Part shown: positions 34,341 to 49,777 of the stretch, piece by piece | How positions within the stretch are numbered: position 1 is the first letter of the stretch | Layout of the letters: each line of letters begins with the position of its first letter | Source: Streptomyces sp. LUP47B | GTDB taxonomy: Bacteria > Actinomycetota > Actinomycetes > Streptomycetales > Streptomycetaceae | DNA length: 64,000 bases | Assembly (NCBI RefSeq): GCF_001746295.1 | Contig: NZ_MJAH01000002.1 | Location: 720,908-784,907 of the forward strand | Direction of reading: 5' to 3' | Position numbers and translations under genes: made by a program | The notes under the pieces: model-generated | The model's input: the letters and a program-made list of their open reading frames with translations, nothing else | What the model was told of the DNA's origin: nothing | Database searches by the model: none

Positions 34341-34353
34341 TGCTGGTGGGGCT
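34328..34353. repeat. Direct repeat copy 2: tRNA-Ile 3' end plus terminator arm
   Basis: The original copy, formed by the last bases of tRNA-Ile (with CCA) and one arm of its terminator. Identical to 33211-33236. Confidence 0.75.
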
Positions 34354-34420
34354 AACAGGATTTGAACCTGTGGCCTCATCCTTATCAGGGATGCGCTCTA
34401 ACCAACTGAGCTATAGCCCC
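34344..34420 (-). tRNA. tRNA-Ile (anticodon GAT)
   Basis: The reverse complement folds as a 77-nt tRNA with CCA encoded: acceptor GGGGCTA/TAGCCCC, D-arm AGCTCAGTTGGTTAGAGC, anticodon loop CTGATAA with GAT, and T-arm ACAGGTTCAAATCCTGT. It lies downstream of the gyrA-DUF3566 operon as in other actinobacteria. Confidence 0.96.
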
Positions 34421-34531
34421 GCCGCGCTCTGCGGGGTGTGTCCCGCGCGCTGACTCCTGAAGATTAGCGCACGACGTGGGCAGTCCCAAAATCGGTTCTC
34501 CGAGGACCGCCTCCGCAGGTTTGAGGCAGCG

Positions 34532-35335
34532 TTACTCGTCCTCCGCCAGCGTCAGCTCGACGCCGCCGACGAAGCCCGCGGAGAGGTTGTAGATGAACGC
34601 GCCGAGGGTCGCGAGAGCCGTCGCGAGGACGACGTCGATGACCGCGATGATCGACGTGAACATCAGGACGTTCGGCAGGGAGAGGAACGCCTGGAGGTCG
34701 AAGCCGTTCGACTCGTTCGAGCCGGTCGCCTCGGAGATCGTCCCGCCGACCGTCGAGAAGACGCCCATCGCGTCCATGACCATCCACAGCACGGCGGCCG
34801 CGACGATCGTGCAGATGCCCAGCGCGATGGAGAGCAGGAAGCTGACCTTCATGACGGACCACGGGTCGGCCTTGGCCACCCGCAGACGTGCCTTGCGGGT
34901 ACGGGGCATGGTGCGCGCGCCGGTGCGCGGGCGGCGTACGGCACCGGCCGGGGTGGCCTGCGTCGGGTAGGCCTGCGGTGGGTGGTACGGACCGGCCTGC
35001 TGCTGCGGCCGGCGTTCCCCCGGCAGCGGAGAGGGCGAAGGCTGGGGCTGCACCGCGGGCTGCGGCTGGGCCGCCGCCGTCGGCGGTGCGGCGGGCGCCG
35101 TCGGCCGGGCCGGCGGCTGGGTGTCCGTCACAGGTCCCCCCTGGGATCCATGAGTCTCGGGCGAGCGCGAGTCCGTCGCGGGCGGCTTGATCGCCTTGAG
35201 TTGAGTCGTGTGCGTATCTGTTGGCTGCGTTTCTGCCCCACGCGCGGCAGAGCCACGGCCGCCGCCGTCCGCCTCCGAGCCGGGGGAAGACCCCGTAGAG
35301 GTTCCGGTCGATCCGGCGCCCGTGGCTCCGCTCAC
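34532..35335 (-). CDS. DUF3566 membrane protein
   Basis: A 267-residue protein. Residues 1-140 are a Pro/Gln/Thr-rich cytoplasmic extension. The C-terminal 120 residues are the DUF3566 domain with two membrane helices (VSFLLSIALGICTIVAAAVLWMVM and FTSIIAVIDVVLATALATLGAFIYNLSAGFVGGVE). The gene follows gyrA by 18 bp in the same operon, as in mycobacteria. It is suspected to act at the envelope or in polar growth, but this is not established. GTG 35335 start. Confidence 0.88.
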   Translation of the reverse strand: MSGATGAGSTGTSTGSSPGSEADGGGRGSAARGAETQPTDTHTTQLKAIKPPATDSRSPETHGSQGGPVTDTQPPARPTAPAAPPTAAAQPQPAVQPQPSPSPLPGERRPQQQAGPYHPPQAYPTQATPAGAVRRPRTGARTMPRTRKARLRVAKADPWSVMKVSFLLSIALGICTIVAAAVLWMVMDAMGVFSTVGGTISEATGSNESNGFDLQAFLSLPNVLMFTSIIAVIDVVLATALATLGAFIYNLSAGFVGGVELTLAEDE

Positions 35336-35353
35336 GATGACTCTCTCCTCGTG

Positions 35354-37951
<2,598 letters not shown>

Positions 37952-37993
37952 TGCGGGTGAAGATCCTTCCTGGTGCGGTCAGCTGAGACCGAC

Positions 37994-40438
<2,445 letters not shown>

Positions 40439-40981
40439 TCACCCGTAGGTGTCACCGGGTCCCGTACTGCCGGGAGCGCGCAGCGGACCGTAGCGACGAG
40501 GGGGGCCGCCGGGGCCGTTCACCTTGATCAACTTCACGGCGCCGTGCCCGAGATCCTCGTTGAGACGGGCCACCAGCTGGGGCGCGAGCAGCCGCAGGTT
40601 CGTCGCCCACGCGGTCGAGTCGCAGCGCACCACCAGGACCCGCTCGTCCTCGTCGTACTTCTCCGGCTCGCAGTGCTTGGCCACGTCCTCGCCCACGATC
40701 TGCGGCCAGCGCCCCATCACCCCGCCGACCGCGGCGGGAGTCTCCCAACCACGCTCGGTGATCAGGCGGTTGATCGCCGCCCCGAACGCCATGGGATCGC
40801 GTCCGTCGGCGCGCGCCCCGGAGCGAAGCCCGCCACCGCGCCGGGCCTGGCGCTTCTGCTGCGCCGCGTCCCCACGCGCGCGTGCCTGCTCCTTCGCGGC
40901 CCTGAGCGCCACGCGCGCGAGGTCGACGCCGGACGGCTCGGCGGGCTTGGGAATCTCGGCGGGGGGCTGTTCGTCGGTCAT
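40439..40981 (-). CDS. dciA: DUF721/DciA-like protein (helicase operator)
   Basis: A 180-residue protein with a charged, Arg/Gln-rich N-terminal half and a C-terminal DUF721 domain ([33 protein letters not shown], then [26 protein letters not shown]). DciA recruits the replicative helicase DnaB in bacteria lacking DnaC, a category that includes actinobacteria. The ATG overlaps the recF stop by 4 nt (ATGA). Being between recF and gyrB fits a replication role. Confidence 0.85.
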   Translation of the reverse strand: MTDEQPPAEIPKPAEPSGVDLARVALRAAKEQARARGDAAQQKRQARRGGGLRSGARADGRDPMAFGAAINRLITERGWETPAAVGGVMGRWPQIVGEDVAKHCEPEKYDEDERVLVVRCDSTAWATNLRLLAPQLVARLNEDLGHGAVKLIKVNGPGGPPRRYGPLRAPGSTGPGDTYG

Positions 40982-42099
40982 ACGCGCTCCACCGTCCCCT
41001 CGGACACGGTGTACCGCGTCCCCGTCAGCACGTGCGGCACGTCGTCGTCGACCGCCGCCGTCACCAGAACCTGCTCACCGGGCGCGACGAGCTCGGCCAG
41101 GCGCTCACGGCGACGGGTGTCCAGCTCGGCGAACACGTCGTCGAGGATCAGCACGGGTTCGTTGCCCTCGGCCCTGAGCAGGTCGTACGACGCGAGGCGC
41201 AGCGCCAGCGCGTACGACCAAGACTCGCCGTGCGAGGCGTATCCCTTGGCGGGCAGCTGACCGAGTTTGAGAAGCAGATCGTCCCGATGCGGTCCCACGA
41301 GGGTCACACCCCGCTCGATCTCCTGCTTGCGCGCCTCCGCGAGCGCGGCCATCAACTGCTCGTAGAGATCCTCACGCGTGTGTGCCTCGCCCGGCGCGGA
41401 CGGCTTGTACTCCAGGGCCACCGGGCCGCCGCCGGGCGCCAGTTGCTCGTACGCCTTGTCGGCCAGCGGCTGGAGCGCGGCGATCAGATCGAGCCGCTGG
41501 GCGAGCAACTCGGCACCCACGCGCGCGAGGTGCTGATCCCACACGTCGAGGGTCGACAGGTCCATCGAGCGACCGCCGTGCCTCCTCGCGAGCGCTGCCG
41601 ACTTCAGCAGGGTGTTGCGCTGCTTGAGGACGCGCTCGTAGTCCGAGCGGACGCCGGCCATGCGCGGGGAGCGGGCGGTGATCAGCTCGTCCAGGAAGCG
41701 GCGCCGCTCGCCCGGGTCGCCCTTCACCAGCGCGAGATCCTCCGGCGCGAACAGCACGGTCCGCACGATCCCGAGCACATCACGCGGCCTGACCTGCGAG
41801 GACCTGTTGATCCGGGCACGGTTCGCCTTGCCGGGGTTGAGCTCCAGCTCGACCAGCTGCTGCCGCTCGCCCTGTCTGACCTGCGCCCGGACGATCGCGC
41901 GGTCGGCGCCCATCCGGACCAGGGGGGCGTCGGAGGCGACCCGGTGGCTGCCGAGGGTGGCGAGGTAGCCGATCGCCTCGACCAGGTTCGTCTTGCCCTG
42001 CCCGTTGGGGCCCACGAACGCGGTGACGCCCGGGTCGAGCGGGACTTCGACCCGGGCGTACGAGCGGAAGTCGGCCAGCGACAGGTGCGTGACGTGCAT
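40978..42099 (-). CDS. recF: RecF: DNA replication and repair protein
   Basis: A 373-residue ABC-type ATPase acting in recombination at gaps and stalled forks. Walker A GPNGQGKT is at residues 30-37; the signature region is [14 protein letters not shown] and Walker [12 protein letters not shown]. Typical RecF starts of the kind [10 protein letters not shown] are present. It is coupled to dciA downstream by a 4-nt overlap. Confidence 0.96.
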   Translation of the reverse strand: MHVTHLSLADFRSYARVEVPLDPGVTAFVGPNGQGKTNLVEAIGYLATLGSHRVASDAPLVRMGADRAIVRAQVRQGERQQLVELELNPGKANRARINRSSQVRPRDVLGIVRTVLFAPEDLALVKGDPGERRRFLDELITARSPRMAGVRSDYERVLKQRNTLLKSAALARRHGGRSMDLSTLDVWDQHLARVGAELLAQRLDLIAALQPLADKAYEQLAPGGGPVALEYKPSAPGEAHTREDLYEQLMAALAEARKQEIERGVTLVGPHRDDLLLKLGQLPAKGYASHGESWSYALALRLASYDLLRAEGNEPVLILDDVFAELDTRRRERLAELVAPGEQVLVTAAVDDDVPHVLTGTRYTVSEGTVERV

Positions 42100-42124
42100 G
42101 GTCGGTCGCCGACCTCCCCCAGGT

Positions 42125-42168
42125 TGTGGACTACGGACTTGTGGATCGCTCCGCAGCCCTGTGGATTA
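42125..42168. promoter_or_regulatory. DnaA-box-like repeats between recF and gnd
   Basis: Three same-orientation TGTGGA-type 9-mers (starting near 42125, 42140 and 42160) lie in the 66-bp gap in front of recF. Each differs from consensus by one to three positions. Confidence 0.35.
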
Positions 42169-43041
42169 CTTCGTCTCGACCGCGTGGCCGCCGAACTGGT
42201 TGCGCAGCGCCGCGATCATCTTCATCTGCGGCGCGTCGTCCTGACGGGACGCGAACCGCGCGAACAGCGACGCGGTGATCGCCGGCAGCGGCACCGCGTG
42301 GTCTATGGCGGCTTCCACGGTCCACCGGCCCTCGCCGGAGTCCTGTGCGAAACCGCGCAGCTTGTCCAGGTGCTCGTCCTCGTCGAGGGCGTTGACCGCG
42401 AGGTCGAGGAGCCAGGAACGGATGACCGTGCCCTCCTGCCAGGAGCGGAAGACCTCCCGGACGTCGGTCACCGAGTCGACCTTCTCCAGGAGCTCCCAGC
42501 CCTCGGCGTAGGCCTGCATCATCGCGTACTCGATGCCGTTGTGGACCATCTTCGCGAAGTGGCCGGCGCCGACCTTGCCGGCGTGCACCGCACCGGCGTC
42601 GCCCTTGGGCTTGAGGGCGTCGAAGACCGGCTGCACCTTGGCGACGTTCTCCGCGTCACCGCCGTACATCAGCGCGTAGCCGTTCTCTAGGCCCCACACA
42701 CCACCGGAGACGCCGCAGTCGACGAAGCCGATGCCCTTGGCGGCCAGCTCCCCGGCGTGCTTCTCGTCGTCCGTCCAGCGGGAGTTCCCGCCGTCCACCA
42801 CCACGTCACCGGGCTCCAGGAGCTCGGCCAGCTCGTCGACGGTCGCCTGGGTCGGCGCGCCGGCCGGGACCATCACCCACACGACCCGCGGTCCCTGCAA
42901 CGCGTCCACAAGCTCCTTCAGGCTGTGGACATCGGCGAGGTCCGGGTTGCGGTCGTATCCGATCACGGTGTGGCCTGCGCGGCGTATCCGCTCGCGCATG
43001 TTGCCGCCCATCTTGCCGAGGCCGATGAGACCGAGCTCCAT
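42166..43041 (-). CDS. gnd: 6-phosphogluconate dehydrogenase (decarboxylating, short form)
   Basis: A 291-residue enzyme of the shorter GndA/YqeC type. The NAD(P)-binding fold starts MELGLIGLGKMGGNMRERI, and the substrate signature is VVDGGNSRWTDD. Catalytic-region motifs are FVDCGVSGGVWGLENG and KMVHNGIEYAMMQAYAEG. It oxidises 6-phosphogluconate to ribulose 5-phosphate in the pentose phosphate pathway. It lies between recF and dnaN, a conserved actinobacterial arrangement; the cofactor could be NAD for this subgroup. Confidence 0.93.
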   Translation of the reverse strand: MELGLIGLGKMGGNMRERIRRAGHTVIGYDRNPDLADVHSLKELVDALQGPRVVWVMVPAGAPTQATVDELAELLEPGDVVVDGGNSRWTDDEKHAGELAAKGIGFVDCGVSGGVWGLENGYALMYGGDAENVAKVQPVFDALKPKGDAGAVHAGKVGAGHFAKMVHNGIEYAMMQAYAEGWELLEKVDSVTDVREVFRSWQEGTVIRSWLLDLAVNALDEDEHLDKLRGFAQDSGEGRWTVEAAIDHAVPLPAITASLFARFASRQDDAPQMKMIAALRNQFGGHAVETK

Positions 43042-43258
43042 CAGTGGTTCCTTAGGTTGCTGTGGCGTGAGAGCACTCTCGTACCCACGTACGAGCCTAA
43101 ACCCGGACGCTCACGCACACCTGTGGGCATACGCGCTCAAACGTATGCCCCCACCTGGGGCTTTGACTCAGCCGCTGAGGCGCACCGGCATACTGCGATC
43201 TTGTGGGGGACGACCCCCACACCCCCAGCAGCCGTCCAGCCCAAGCCGGTCGGCATGG

Positions 43259-44389
43259 TCACCCGCTCAGCCGCACCGGCATGATCAGGTACTTGTAGGC
43301 CTCGTCCGCTTCGGCGTCCAGAGCCGGCTTGCCGCTCAGCAGCGCGGGCTTGGTGGACGTCGTGAAGGACAGCTGGGCCACCGGGGAGTCGATGGCGCTC
43401 AGGCCGTCCAGCAGGAAGGTCGGGTTGAAGGCGATCGAGACGTCGTCGCCCTCCAGCTGTGCGTCCACCCTTTCCACAGCCTGTGCGTCGTCGCTGGAGC
43501 CGGCCTCCAGGATCAGCACTCCCTGCTCGAAGCTCAGCCGCACCGGGGTGTTTCGCTCAGCGACCAGGGCCACACGCTTGACGGCCTCCACGAAGGGGGC
43601 GGTCTCGATCACGGCGATGGAGTTGAACTCCGTCGGGAACAGCGAGCGGTACTTCGGCAGGTCGCCTTCGAGCAGACGCGTGGTCGTACGGCGGCCCGCG
43701 CCCTCGAAGCCGATCAGCCCCTCGCCCGCGCCCGAACCGGACAGCGCGAGGATGACGCTGTCGCCGCTCGTGAGCGCCTTGGCGGTGTCCAGGAGCGTCT
43801 TGGCGGGCACCAGGGCGACCGCGGACGCCTCGGGGTTCTCCGGCTTCCACAGGAACTCGCGGACGGCGAAGCGGTAGCGGTCGGTGGACGCCAGCGTGAC
43901 GGTGTCGCCCTCGATCTCGATGCGCACACCGGTCAGGACGGGAAGCGTGTCGTCACGCCCCGCGGCGATGGCCACCTGGGCGGCGGCGGAGGCGAAGACC
44001 TCACCGGGGACGGTGCCGGTCGCGCTCGGCATCTGCGGCAGCGCCGGGTACTCCTCCACAGGCAGGGTGTGGAGTGTGAATCGCGAGGAGCCACAGACCA
44101 CCGTGGCCCGTACACCGTCTGTGGAAATCTCCACCGGACGGTTGGGAAGGGCGCGGCAGATGTCGGCGAGCAGACGGCCGGAGACCAGCACCGTGCCCGT
44201 CTCCTCGACCTCGGCCTCCACCGACACCCGCGCGGAGACCTCGTAGTCGAAGCTGGACAGGCTCAGCTGGCCTTCCTCGGCCTTCAGGAGAAGGCCGGCG
44301 AGGACAGGCGCCGGCGGACGGGCCGGGAGGCTGCGCGCCGCCCAGGCCACTGCCTCCGCGAGTACGTCGCGTTCCACCCGGATCTTCAC
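43259..44389 (-). CDS. dnaN: DnaN: DNA polymerase III beta sliding clamp
   Basis: A 376-residue clamp beginning MKIRVERDVLAEAVAWAARSLPARPPAPVLAGLLL, with the three repeated clamp domains and the end MPVRLSG. It encircles DNA and tethers polymerase. GTG 44389 is placed behind GGAGGCGGC and gives the normal length. Its start faces the origin region. Confidence 0.97.
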   Translation of the reverse strand: MKIRVERDVLAEAVAWAARSLPARPPAPVLAGLLLKAEEGQLSLSSFDYEVSARVSVEAEVEETGTVLVSGRLLADICRALPNRPVEISTDGVRATVVCGSSRFTLHTLPVEEYPALPQMPSATGTVPGEVFASAAAQVAIAAGRDDTLPVLTGVRIEIEGDTVTLASTDRYRFAVREFLWKPENPEASAVALVPAKTLLDTAKALTSGDSVILALSGSGAGEGLIGFEGAGRRTTTRLLEGDLPKYRSLFPTEFNSIAVIETAPFVEAVKRVALVAERNTPVRLSFEQGVLILEAGSSDDAQAVERVDAQLEGDDVSIAFNPTFLLDGLSAIDSPVAQLSFTTSTKPALLSGKPALDAEADEAYKYLIMPVRLSG

Positions 44390-45258
44390 TGTTGCCGCCT
44401 CCTGCTGTTGCCGGCGCTGCTCGGCCTGCCTGGCTTCGTCGTCTGTCTCGGTGTCGTCGGTCCCTGTGCCGGGAAGGACACCGGGGAACAGTCTGACGCA
44501 CCCCACTGACAGTAGGTGCCTATCGGGGTCAAGTCGTGACGAGGGGCAGTCGGGAGCCGGACAGCGAGTTGTGCACAGGCCCCACTTCGAAACGGATTCC
44601 CAGCTCTCTCTAGTTGGGAGTAGTAGTAGGGGCTGTGGATACCGTGGATAACCCCGTTTTCCCAGCTCAGAGGGCAAATTTTGTCCACTGGCCCTGTGGG
44701 CGGAGGCGGTGGACAACTTGCCGTATCTGTGGAGAACAGAAAGTTCTGCACACTCCGTGCACAGCCTGAGGTGAGTTCTCCCCAGGGCCGTCCCCAGCTT
44801 TACCCACGTTTCCCACAGCCCAACCCGGCACCTTCGTGTGACGCCTTTCACTCGACCCGGTGATCAGGCGCGTCGCGTTGCCGAACAGTGGACAGGCATG
44901 TGGAGAACTCGCTGATCGCTGGGGACAACCGACCCCGGCCTGTGGGTTGGCGGTGGACAACTCGGTGCACAGCCTGTGGATCTTCTCGTTGTCCACAGTC
45001 TGTGGAGATCGTTCGTCCACGAATCCACAGCCACCTGACCTGGTGTGATGGTCCTTCGGCAGGGAGCCTGTGGACCGTGTTCTGGACAACTTCGCAGTCC
45101 CCAGGATGTGGACGGGAGAAAGTCACCGGATCTGTGGAGAGAGGCCGTAACCCGGCGGGGAATCGAACAGCCGGCTACGGCGGCATGAAGAAGGGCGCCT
45201 CCGGGATCTCGTCCCAGCGGCGCCCTTCAGCGTCGAAACCGTCGTAACTCTGCCTCGG
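44390..45258. other. oriC: oriC: chromosome replication origin between dnaN and dnaA
   Basis: An 869-bp non-coding region packed with DnaA boxes (consensus TTGTCCACA) in both orientations. A perfect box lies at 44989-44997. Close matches are at 44569, 44634, 44643, 44681, 44708, 44728, 44744, 44809, 44899, 44920, 44952, 44975, 45001, 45021, 45069 and 45081, and weaker ones near 45107 and 45132. The number (about 19) and the dnaN-dnaA position match Streptomyces oriC. The least GC-rich stretch is around 44585-44690, a candidate unwinding area. Confidence 0.95.
45190..45228 (-). terminator. Terminator of dnaA
   Basis: GAAGGGCGCC / GGCGCCCTTC with a 19-nt loop; the minus strand continues CTTCTTC, 30 bp after the dnaA stop. 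Confidence 0.65.
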
Positions 45259-47208
45259 TCAGCCGTTCTTGATGCGGTTCGTCAGCTCGGTGACCTGGTT
45301 GTAGATGGAGCGCCGCTCGGCCATCAGATTGCGGATCTTGCGGTCGGCGTGCATGACCGTGGTGTGGTCGCGGCCGCCGAACAGCGCGCCGATCTTCGGC
45401 AGCGACAGATCCGTCAGCTCGCGGCACAGGTACATGGCGATCTGGCGGGCCGTGACGAGCGCCCGCCCGCGCGAGGTGCCGCACAGGTCCTCGACGGTCA
45501 GGCCGAAGTAGTCCGCCGTGGCGCTCATGATGGCCGTGGAGGTGATCTCCGGGGCCGAGTCCTCGCCGCCGGGGATCAGGTCCTTGAGGACGATCTCGGT
45601 CAGGCCCAGATCGACCGGCTGCCGGTTGAGCGACGCGAACGCCGTCACCCGGATCAGCGCGCCCTCCAGCTCGCGGATGTTGCGCGAGATCCGGGAGGCG
45701 ATGAACTCCAGGACCTCGGGTGGGGCGTTGAGCTGCTCCTGCACCGCCTTCTTGCGCAGGATCGCGATCCGCGTCTCCAGCTCGGGCGGCTGGACGTCGG
45801 TGATCAGACCCCATTCGAAACGGTTCCGCAGCCGGTCCTCCAGTGTCACCAGCTGCTTGGGCGGCCGGTCGCTGGACAGGACGATCTGCTTGTTCGCGTT
45901 GTGGAGCGTGTTGAAGGTGTGGAAGAACTCCTCCTGCGTCGACTCCTTGTCCGCGAGGAACTGGATGTCGTCGACGAGCAGGATGTCCATCTCGCGGTAG
46001 CGCTTGCGGAAGCTGTCGCCCTTGCCGTCGCGGATGGAGTTGATGAACTCGTTGGTGAACTCCTCCGAGCTCACGTACCGCACGCGCGTGCCGGGATACA
46101 GGCTGCGCGCGTAGTGCCCGATCGCGTGCAGCAGGTGGGTCTTGCCGAGTCCCGACTCCCCGTAGATGAAGAGGGGGTTGTAGGCCTTGGCGGGCGCCTC
46201 GGCGACCGCCACCGCGGCCGCGTGGGCGAAGCGGTTGGAGGCGCCGATGACGAAGGTGTCAAAGAGGTACTTAGGGTTCAGCCGCGCGGTGGGCTCACCG
46301 GGGCCGGTCGCCGGCGCGGGCTGCGCGGCGAGCGGACCGGGAGCGCCGGTGGTGGGCAGGCTGGAGCCGACCGGGCCGCCGCGATGCACGTGTCCGGAGC
46401 CGGGCGGGGGATCGGGCAGGTCCCGGCGGGTGTCGCGCTGGCTGTAGTCGGACCGGGGCTGGTCGTAGTCGGAACGCGGTTTGTCGTAGTCCGGCCGCTC
46501 GTCGTAGTCGCGGCGCGGACTGTCGTAGGACGGGCGCTCCACATGCTGCGGGCGGTAGTCCTGCGACGGGGGGCCGTACGACTCCTGCGGATACGGCTCC
46601 TGCGACGGCGACGCGTACGGGTCGCGCTCCGGGAAGCCGAGCCGCTGTTGCTGCCAGCTGTACTCGTCCTGTGGCGGCCGCGGCCAGGCGCCGGGCTCGG
46701 GGCGCTGGTACTCCGAGGGGTAGGTGGGGCGGGCGGTCGGGAGCTGGTCGGGGCGGGGCGCGTGATCGCCCTGCCCGGGGCGCTGCTCGCCGCGGTTGGG
46801 ACGGGAGTCGTCGGCGCGGTGACGGCCGTAGCCCTCGTACTGGTTGTCGTACTGGCCGGAGGGAAGCTCCGGCTCCTCGTAGCGCGACTGGGGCCGGGGG
46901 GCGGGAGGCGCGGGCGGTGCCTGGGGCTCGCCCGCGGAGTCGTCGACCGTGATCGCGATACGGATCGGACGACCGCACTCGCGGCTCAGCGTCTCGCTGA
47001 CCGCAGGGGCCAGCCGGCCCTCCAGTACGCCTTTCGCAAATTCGTTCGGTACGGCGAGCAGAGCGGTGTCGGCGACCAGCGCCAGCGGCTGGCAGCGCCG
47101 GATCCAGTGCTCGTCCTTCGCCTCCACACCCTGGACGCGGCCCTCGCCGAGAAGCTGCTCGAGTACGCGTGGCCACACTGCGGCAAGATCGGCAGGTACG
47201 TCAGCCAC
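45259..47208 (-). CDS. dnaA: DnaA: chromosomal replication initiator
   Basis: A 649-residue initiator. Domain I is residues 1-90. A very long, Pro/Tyr/Asp-rich domain II (about 90-310) contains repeats of the type [16 protein letters not shown]. The AAA+ domain has Walker A GESGLGKT (350-357) and Walker [11 protein letters not shown]; domain IV ends with the box-binding [14 protein letters not shown]. The long domain II is characteristic of Streptomyces. The start is GTG 47208. Divergent from rpmH; two DnaA boxes in the shared spacer fit autoregulation. Confidence 0.98.
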   Translation of the reverse strand: MADVPADLAAVWPRVLEQLLGEGRVQGVEAKDEHWIRRCQPLALVADTALLAVPNEFAKGVLEGRLAPAVSETLSRECGRPIRIAITVDDSAGEPQAPPAPPAPRPQSRYEEPELPSGQYDNQYEGYGRHRADDSRPNRGEQRPGQGDHAPRPDQLPTARPTYPSEYQRPEPGAWPRPPQDEYSWQQQRLGFPERDPYASPSQEPYPQESYGPPSQDYRPQHVERPSYDSPRRDYDERPDYDKPRSDYDQPRSDYSQRDTRRDLPDPPPGSGHVHRGGPVGSSLPTTGAPGPLAAQPAPATGPGEPTARLNPKYLFDTFVIGASNRFAHAAAVAVAEAPAKAYNPLFIYGESGLGKTHLLHAIGHYARSLYPGTRVRYVSSEEFTNEFINSIRDGKGDSFRKRYREMDILLVDDIQFLADKESTQEEFFHTFNTLHNANKQIVLSSDRPPKQLVTLEDRLRNRFEWGLITDVQPPELETRIAILRKKAVQEQLNAPPEVLEFIASRISRNIRELEGALIRVTAFASLNRQPVDLGLTEIVLKDLIPGGEDSAPEITSTAIMSATADYFGLTVEDLCGTSRGRALVTARQIAMYLCRELTDLSLPKIGALFGGRDHTTVMHADRKIRNLMAERRSIYNQVTELTNRIKNG

Positions 47209-47591
47209 AGGGCACGCTCTCTCGCGGGTCCCACGAACGTGTGGTTGTGGGACGAGTTGGGATTCAAATGGGGTGGAGCCGAAACAGAGGGGTCAACGGA
47301 ACGAATCGGAGTTCAGCCACGGTAGTCAGGGCGACGGGTGCGGTTCAAGTTGTTGTCCCCAGCCTGTGGATAGTGTCTCCTGGTGACCACTGGTTTGACC
47401 GGATGGCGCAGCCGCGCGTACCGTAACCAGGTCGAGTTGTCGATGGCTGCTGCCGCCTGCCTCCGATGGGCACAGATCGCTTCGGGTGATCGGGAAGCGG
47501 TGCACTCGGGCGTTACTGCGAGCTACTCGTGGGCGCACGGTGACAGCCAGGACGGCACCCGCAACCACCGATTTATTTCTGGAGCCCCCGA
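47209..47591. promoter_or_regulatory. Divergent dnaA/rpmH promoter region with two DnaA boxes
   Basis: A 383-bp non-coding spacer. TTGTCCCCA (47353-47361) and reverse CTATCCACA (47365-47373) face each other 3 bp apart about 150 bp upstream of dnaA. No gene was seen in it. Confidence 0.7.
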
Positions 47592-47729
47592 GTGAGCAAG
47601 CGCACCTTCCAGCCGAACAACCGTCGTCGTGCGAAGACCCACGGCTTCCGTCTGCGGATGCGTACCCGTGCCGGGCGCGCGATTCTGGCGAACCGCCGCA
47701 GCAAGGGTCGCGCCAGCCTGTCCGCCTGA
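47592..47729 (+). CDS. rpmH: Ribosomal protein L34
   Basis: A 45-residue, strongly basic protein: [21 protein letters not shown] and a C-terminal [11 protein letters not shown], the universal L34 pattern. Start GTG 47592. It heads the rpmH-rnpA-yidD-yidC-jag-rsmG run. Confidence 0.97.
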   Translation: MSKRTFQPNNRRRAKTHGFRLRMRTRAGRAILANRRSKGRASLSA

Positions 47730-47750
47730 TCCCGGTCAGGTCATGCCGTC

Positions 47751-48122
47751 GTGCTGCCCACCGAGAACCGGCTGAGGCGGCGCGAGGACTTCGCGACCGC
47801 AGTACGACGAGGGCGCCGGGCCGGACGCCCGTCCCTCGTCGTCCATTTTCGTAGCGGTGCCACGGACCCGCACGCGCCTGGGGAGAGCGCTCCCCCGACG
47901 CGTGCGGGTTTCGTCGTGAGCAAGGCCGTGGGCGGCGCGGTCGTACGCAACAAGGTGAAGCGCAGACTGCGTCATCTGATGCGCGACAGGGTCGCTCTGT
48001 TTCCCCCCGGTAGCCTGGTAGTCGTACGAGCGCTGCCCGAGGCGGGCGACGCCGATCACGAACAGCTGGCCCGAGACCTGGATGCCGCCGTTCAGCGGCT
48101 GCTGGGAGGGGGCGCACGATGA
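47751..48122 (+). CDS. rnpA: RnpA: protein subunit of ribonuclease P
   Basis: A 123-residue basic protein that helps the P RNA mature tRNA 5' ends. It starts [31 protein letters not shown] and carries the RNR signature as [21 protein letters not shown] start. The yidD ATG overlaps its stop by 4 nt. Confidence 0.95.
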   Translation: MLPTENRLRRREDFATAVRRGRRAGRPSLVVHFRSGATDPHAPGESAPPTRAGFVVSKAVGGAVVRNKVKRRLRHLMRDRVALFPPGSLVVVRALPEAGDADHEQLARDLDAAVQRLLGGGAR

Positions 48123-48469
48123 AGTACCCGTTGCTGGCGCTGATCAAGCTGTACCAGTGGACCATCAGCCCGCTGCTGGGGCCGGTGTGCAAGTACTACC
48201 CGTCGTGCTCCCACTACGGCTACCAGGCCATCGACCGGCACGGTGCGATCAAGGGAACGGCACTCACCGCCTGGCGCATCCTGCGGTGCAATCCGTGGTC
48301 GCTGGGCGGTGTGGACCATGTCCCGCCGCGCAAGCGTCCGCGGTGGCACGAAATGCTGCGTAACGCCTGGCGTGCACGTAGGGGCGGGCCCTCCGCCGCC
48401 TCGGCCACCGAGGGACAGACTCCTTCGAGCCCGGCCGCAGAGACTCCGTCCCATGCCCAAGGAGCATGA
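48119..48469 (+). CDS. yidD: YidD: membrane protein insertion efficiency factor
   Basis: A 116-residue protein with the YidD core: [31 protein letters not shown], with conserved cysteines, followed by [16 protein letters not shown] Ser/Pro-rich tail of about 30 residues extends beyond the family core. It assists YidC, encoded 3 bp downstream. Confidence 0.94.
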   Translation: MKYPLLALIKLYQWTISPLLGPVCKYYPSCSHYGYQAIDRHGAIKGTALTAWRILRCNPWSLGGVDHVPPRKRPRWHEMLRNAWRARRGGPSAASATEGQTPSSPAAETPSHAQGA

Positions 48470-48472
48470 TTA

Positions 48473-49762
48473 GTGGACACGATTGCCAGTCTTTTCAGCT
48501 TCATCACGACACCCGTCTCCTGGGTCATCGTCCAGTTCCACACGGTGTACGGCAAGATCTTCGGCCCTGACACCGGGTGGGCCTGGGGCCTGTCGATCGT
48601 GTCCCTCGTGATCCTGATCCGTATCTGCCTGATCCCGCTCTTCGTGAAGCAGATCAAGTCGACGCGGGCCATGCAGACGCTCCAGCCCGAGATGAAGAAG
48701 ATCCAGGAGCGCTACAAGAACGACAAACAGCGTCAGTCCGAAGAGATGATGAAGCTGTACAAGGAGACGGGCACCAACCCGCTCTCCTCGTGCCTTCCCA
48801 TCCTGGCGCAGTCCCCGTTCTTCTTCGCCCTGTATCACGTGCTCAACGGCATCGCGACGGGCGACACCATCGGTGTCATCAACGACTCGCTGCTGGCCAG
48901 CGCCCGTAAGGCACACATCTTCGGCGCCCCGCTCGCCGCGAAGTTCAAGGACGGCTCCGCCACCGTCCAGGCTCTGGGCGCCACGGTCACCGATGTGCGG
49001 GTCGTCACTGCGGTCATGATCGTCATGATGTCGGCGTCGCAGTTCTACACGCAGCGCCAGCTGATGACGAAGAACGTCGACACCACGGTCAAGACGCCGT
49101 TCATGCAGCAGCAGAAGATGCTGATGTACGTCTTCCCGCTCATGTTCGCCGTCTTCGGCATCAACTTCCCGGTCGGTGTCCTCGTCTACTGGCTGACCAC
49201 CAACGTGTGGACCATGGGCCAGCAGATGTACGTCATCCGCAACAACCCGACGCCGGGTTCCAAGGCCCAGGCCGCCTACCTGGAGCGCCTCACCCACCAC
49301 GTCACGAACCACGGCAAGGCCCGCAAGCGCAGCGAGCGCACCATCATCAAGGCGATCGTCGCCAAGGGCCGCGACCGCAACGAGTTCGAGCGCAAGTTCA
49401 TCAACGGTCTGAACAAGGCCGGCCTGGCGGCCCAGGCCGACGGCTCCGTGATCCAGAGTGAGGCCCAGGCCGCGGTCCAGACCGAGGACGGCACGTCGAC
49501 CAGCGCGGCAGCCCCCAAGCGTCAGCAGCCCAAGCGGCAGAGCAAGTCCCAGCGGCAGTCGGGCGGTGCGGCGGCCACGGGTGGTAAGGCGGCCGGTGAC
49601 GCCTCGTCGTCGGAGCCGATCTCGCTGAGCAAGTCCGACGAGCCCGAGGACGCCAAGCCCGCCGCACCCGTCAAGAAGCAGCCCGGCGGCGGTACCCGCA
49701 GCAAGGCCCAGTCCGGACAGCGCAAGGGTCCGCAGCGGCCCAAGTCCCCGTCCAAGAAGTAA
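48473..49762 (+). CDS. yidC: YidC/Oxa1 membrane protein insertase
   Basis: A 429-residue insertase with five membrane helices, of the short Gram-positive type. Motifs are [58 protein letters not shown], and [21 protein letters not shown]. The C-terminal 130 residues are basic, Gln/Lys-rich and probably contact the ribosome. GTG 48473 follows AAGGAGC. Confidence 0.95.
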   Translation: MDTIASLFSFITTPVSWVIVQFHTVYGKIFGPDTGWAWGLSIVSLVILIRICLIPLFVKQIKSTRAMQTLQPEMKKIQERYKNDKQRQSEEMMKLYKETGTNPLSSCLPILAQSPFFFALYHVLNGIATGDTIGVINDSLLASARKAHIFGAPLAAKFKDGSATVQALGATVTDVRVVTAVMIVMMSASQFYTQRQLMTKNVDTTVKTPFMQQQKMLMYVFPLMFAVFGINFPVGVLVYWLTTNVWTMGQQMYVIRNNPTPGSKAQAAYLERLTHHVTNHGKARKRSERTIIKAIVAKGRDRNEFERKFINGLNKAGLAAQADGSVIQSEAQAAVQTEDGTSTSAAAPKRQQPKRQSKSQRQSGGAAATGGKAAGDASSSEPISLSKSDEPEDAKPAAPVKKQPGGGTRSKAQSGQRKGPQRPKSPSKK

Positions 49763-49777
49763 GAAGGAGTCCATCCC

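Noticed and set aside
45190..45228. Hairpin near oriC considered as an origin element
   Set aside because: It lies just after dnaA with a CT-rich end on the dnaA strand, so a terminator is simpler.
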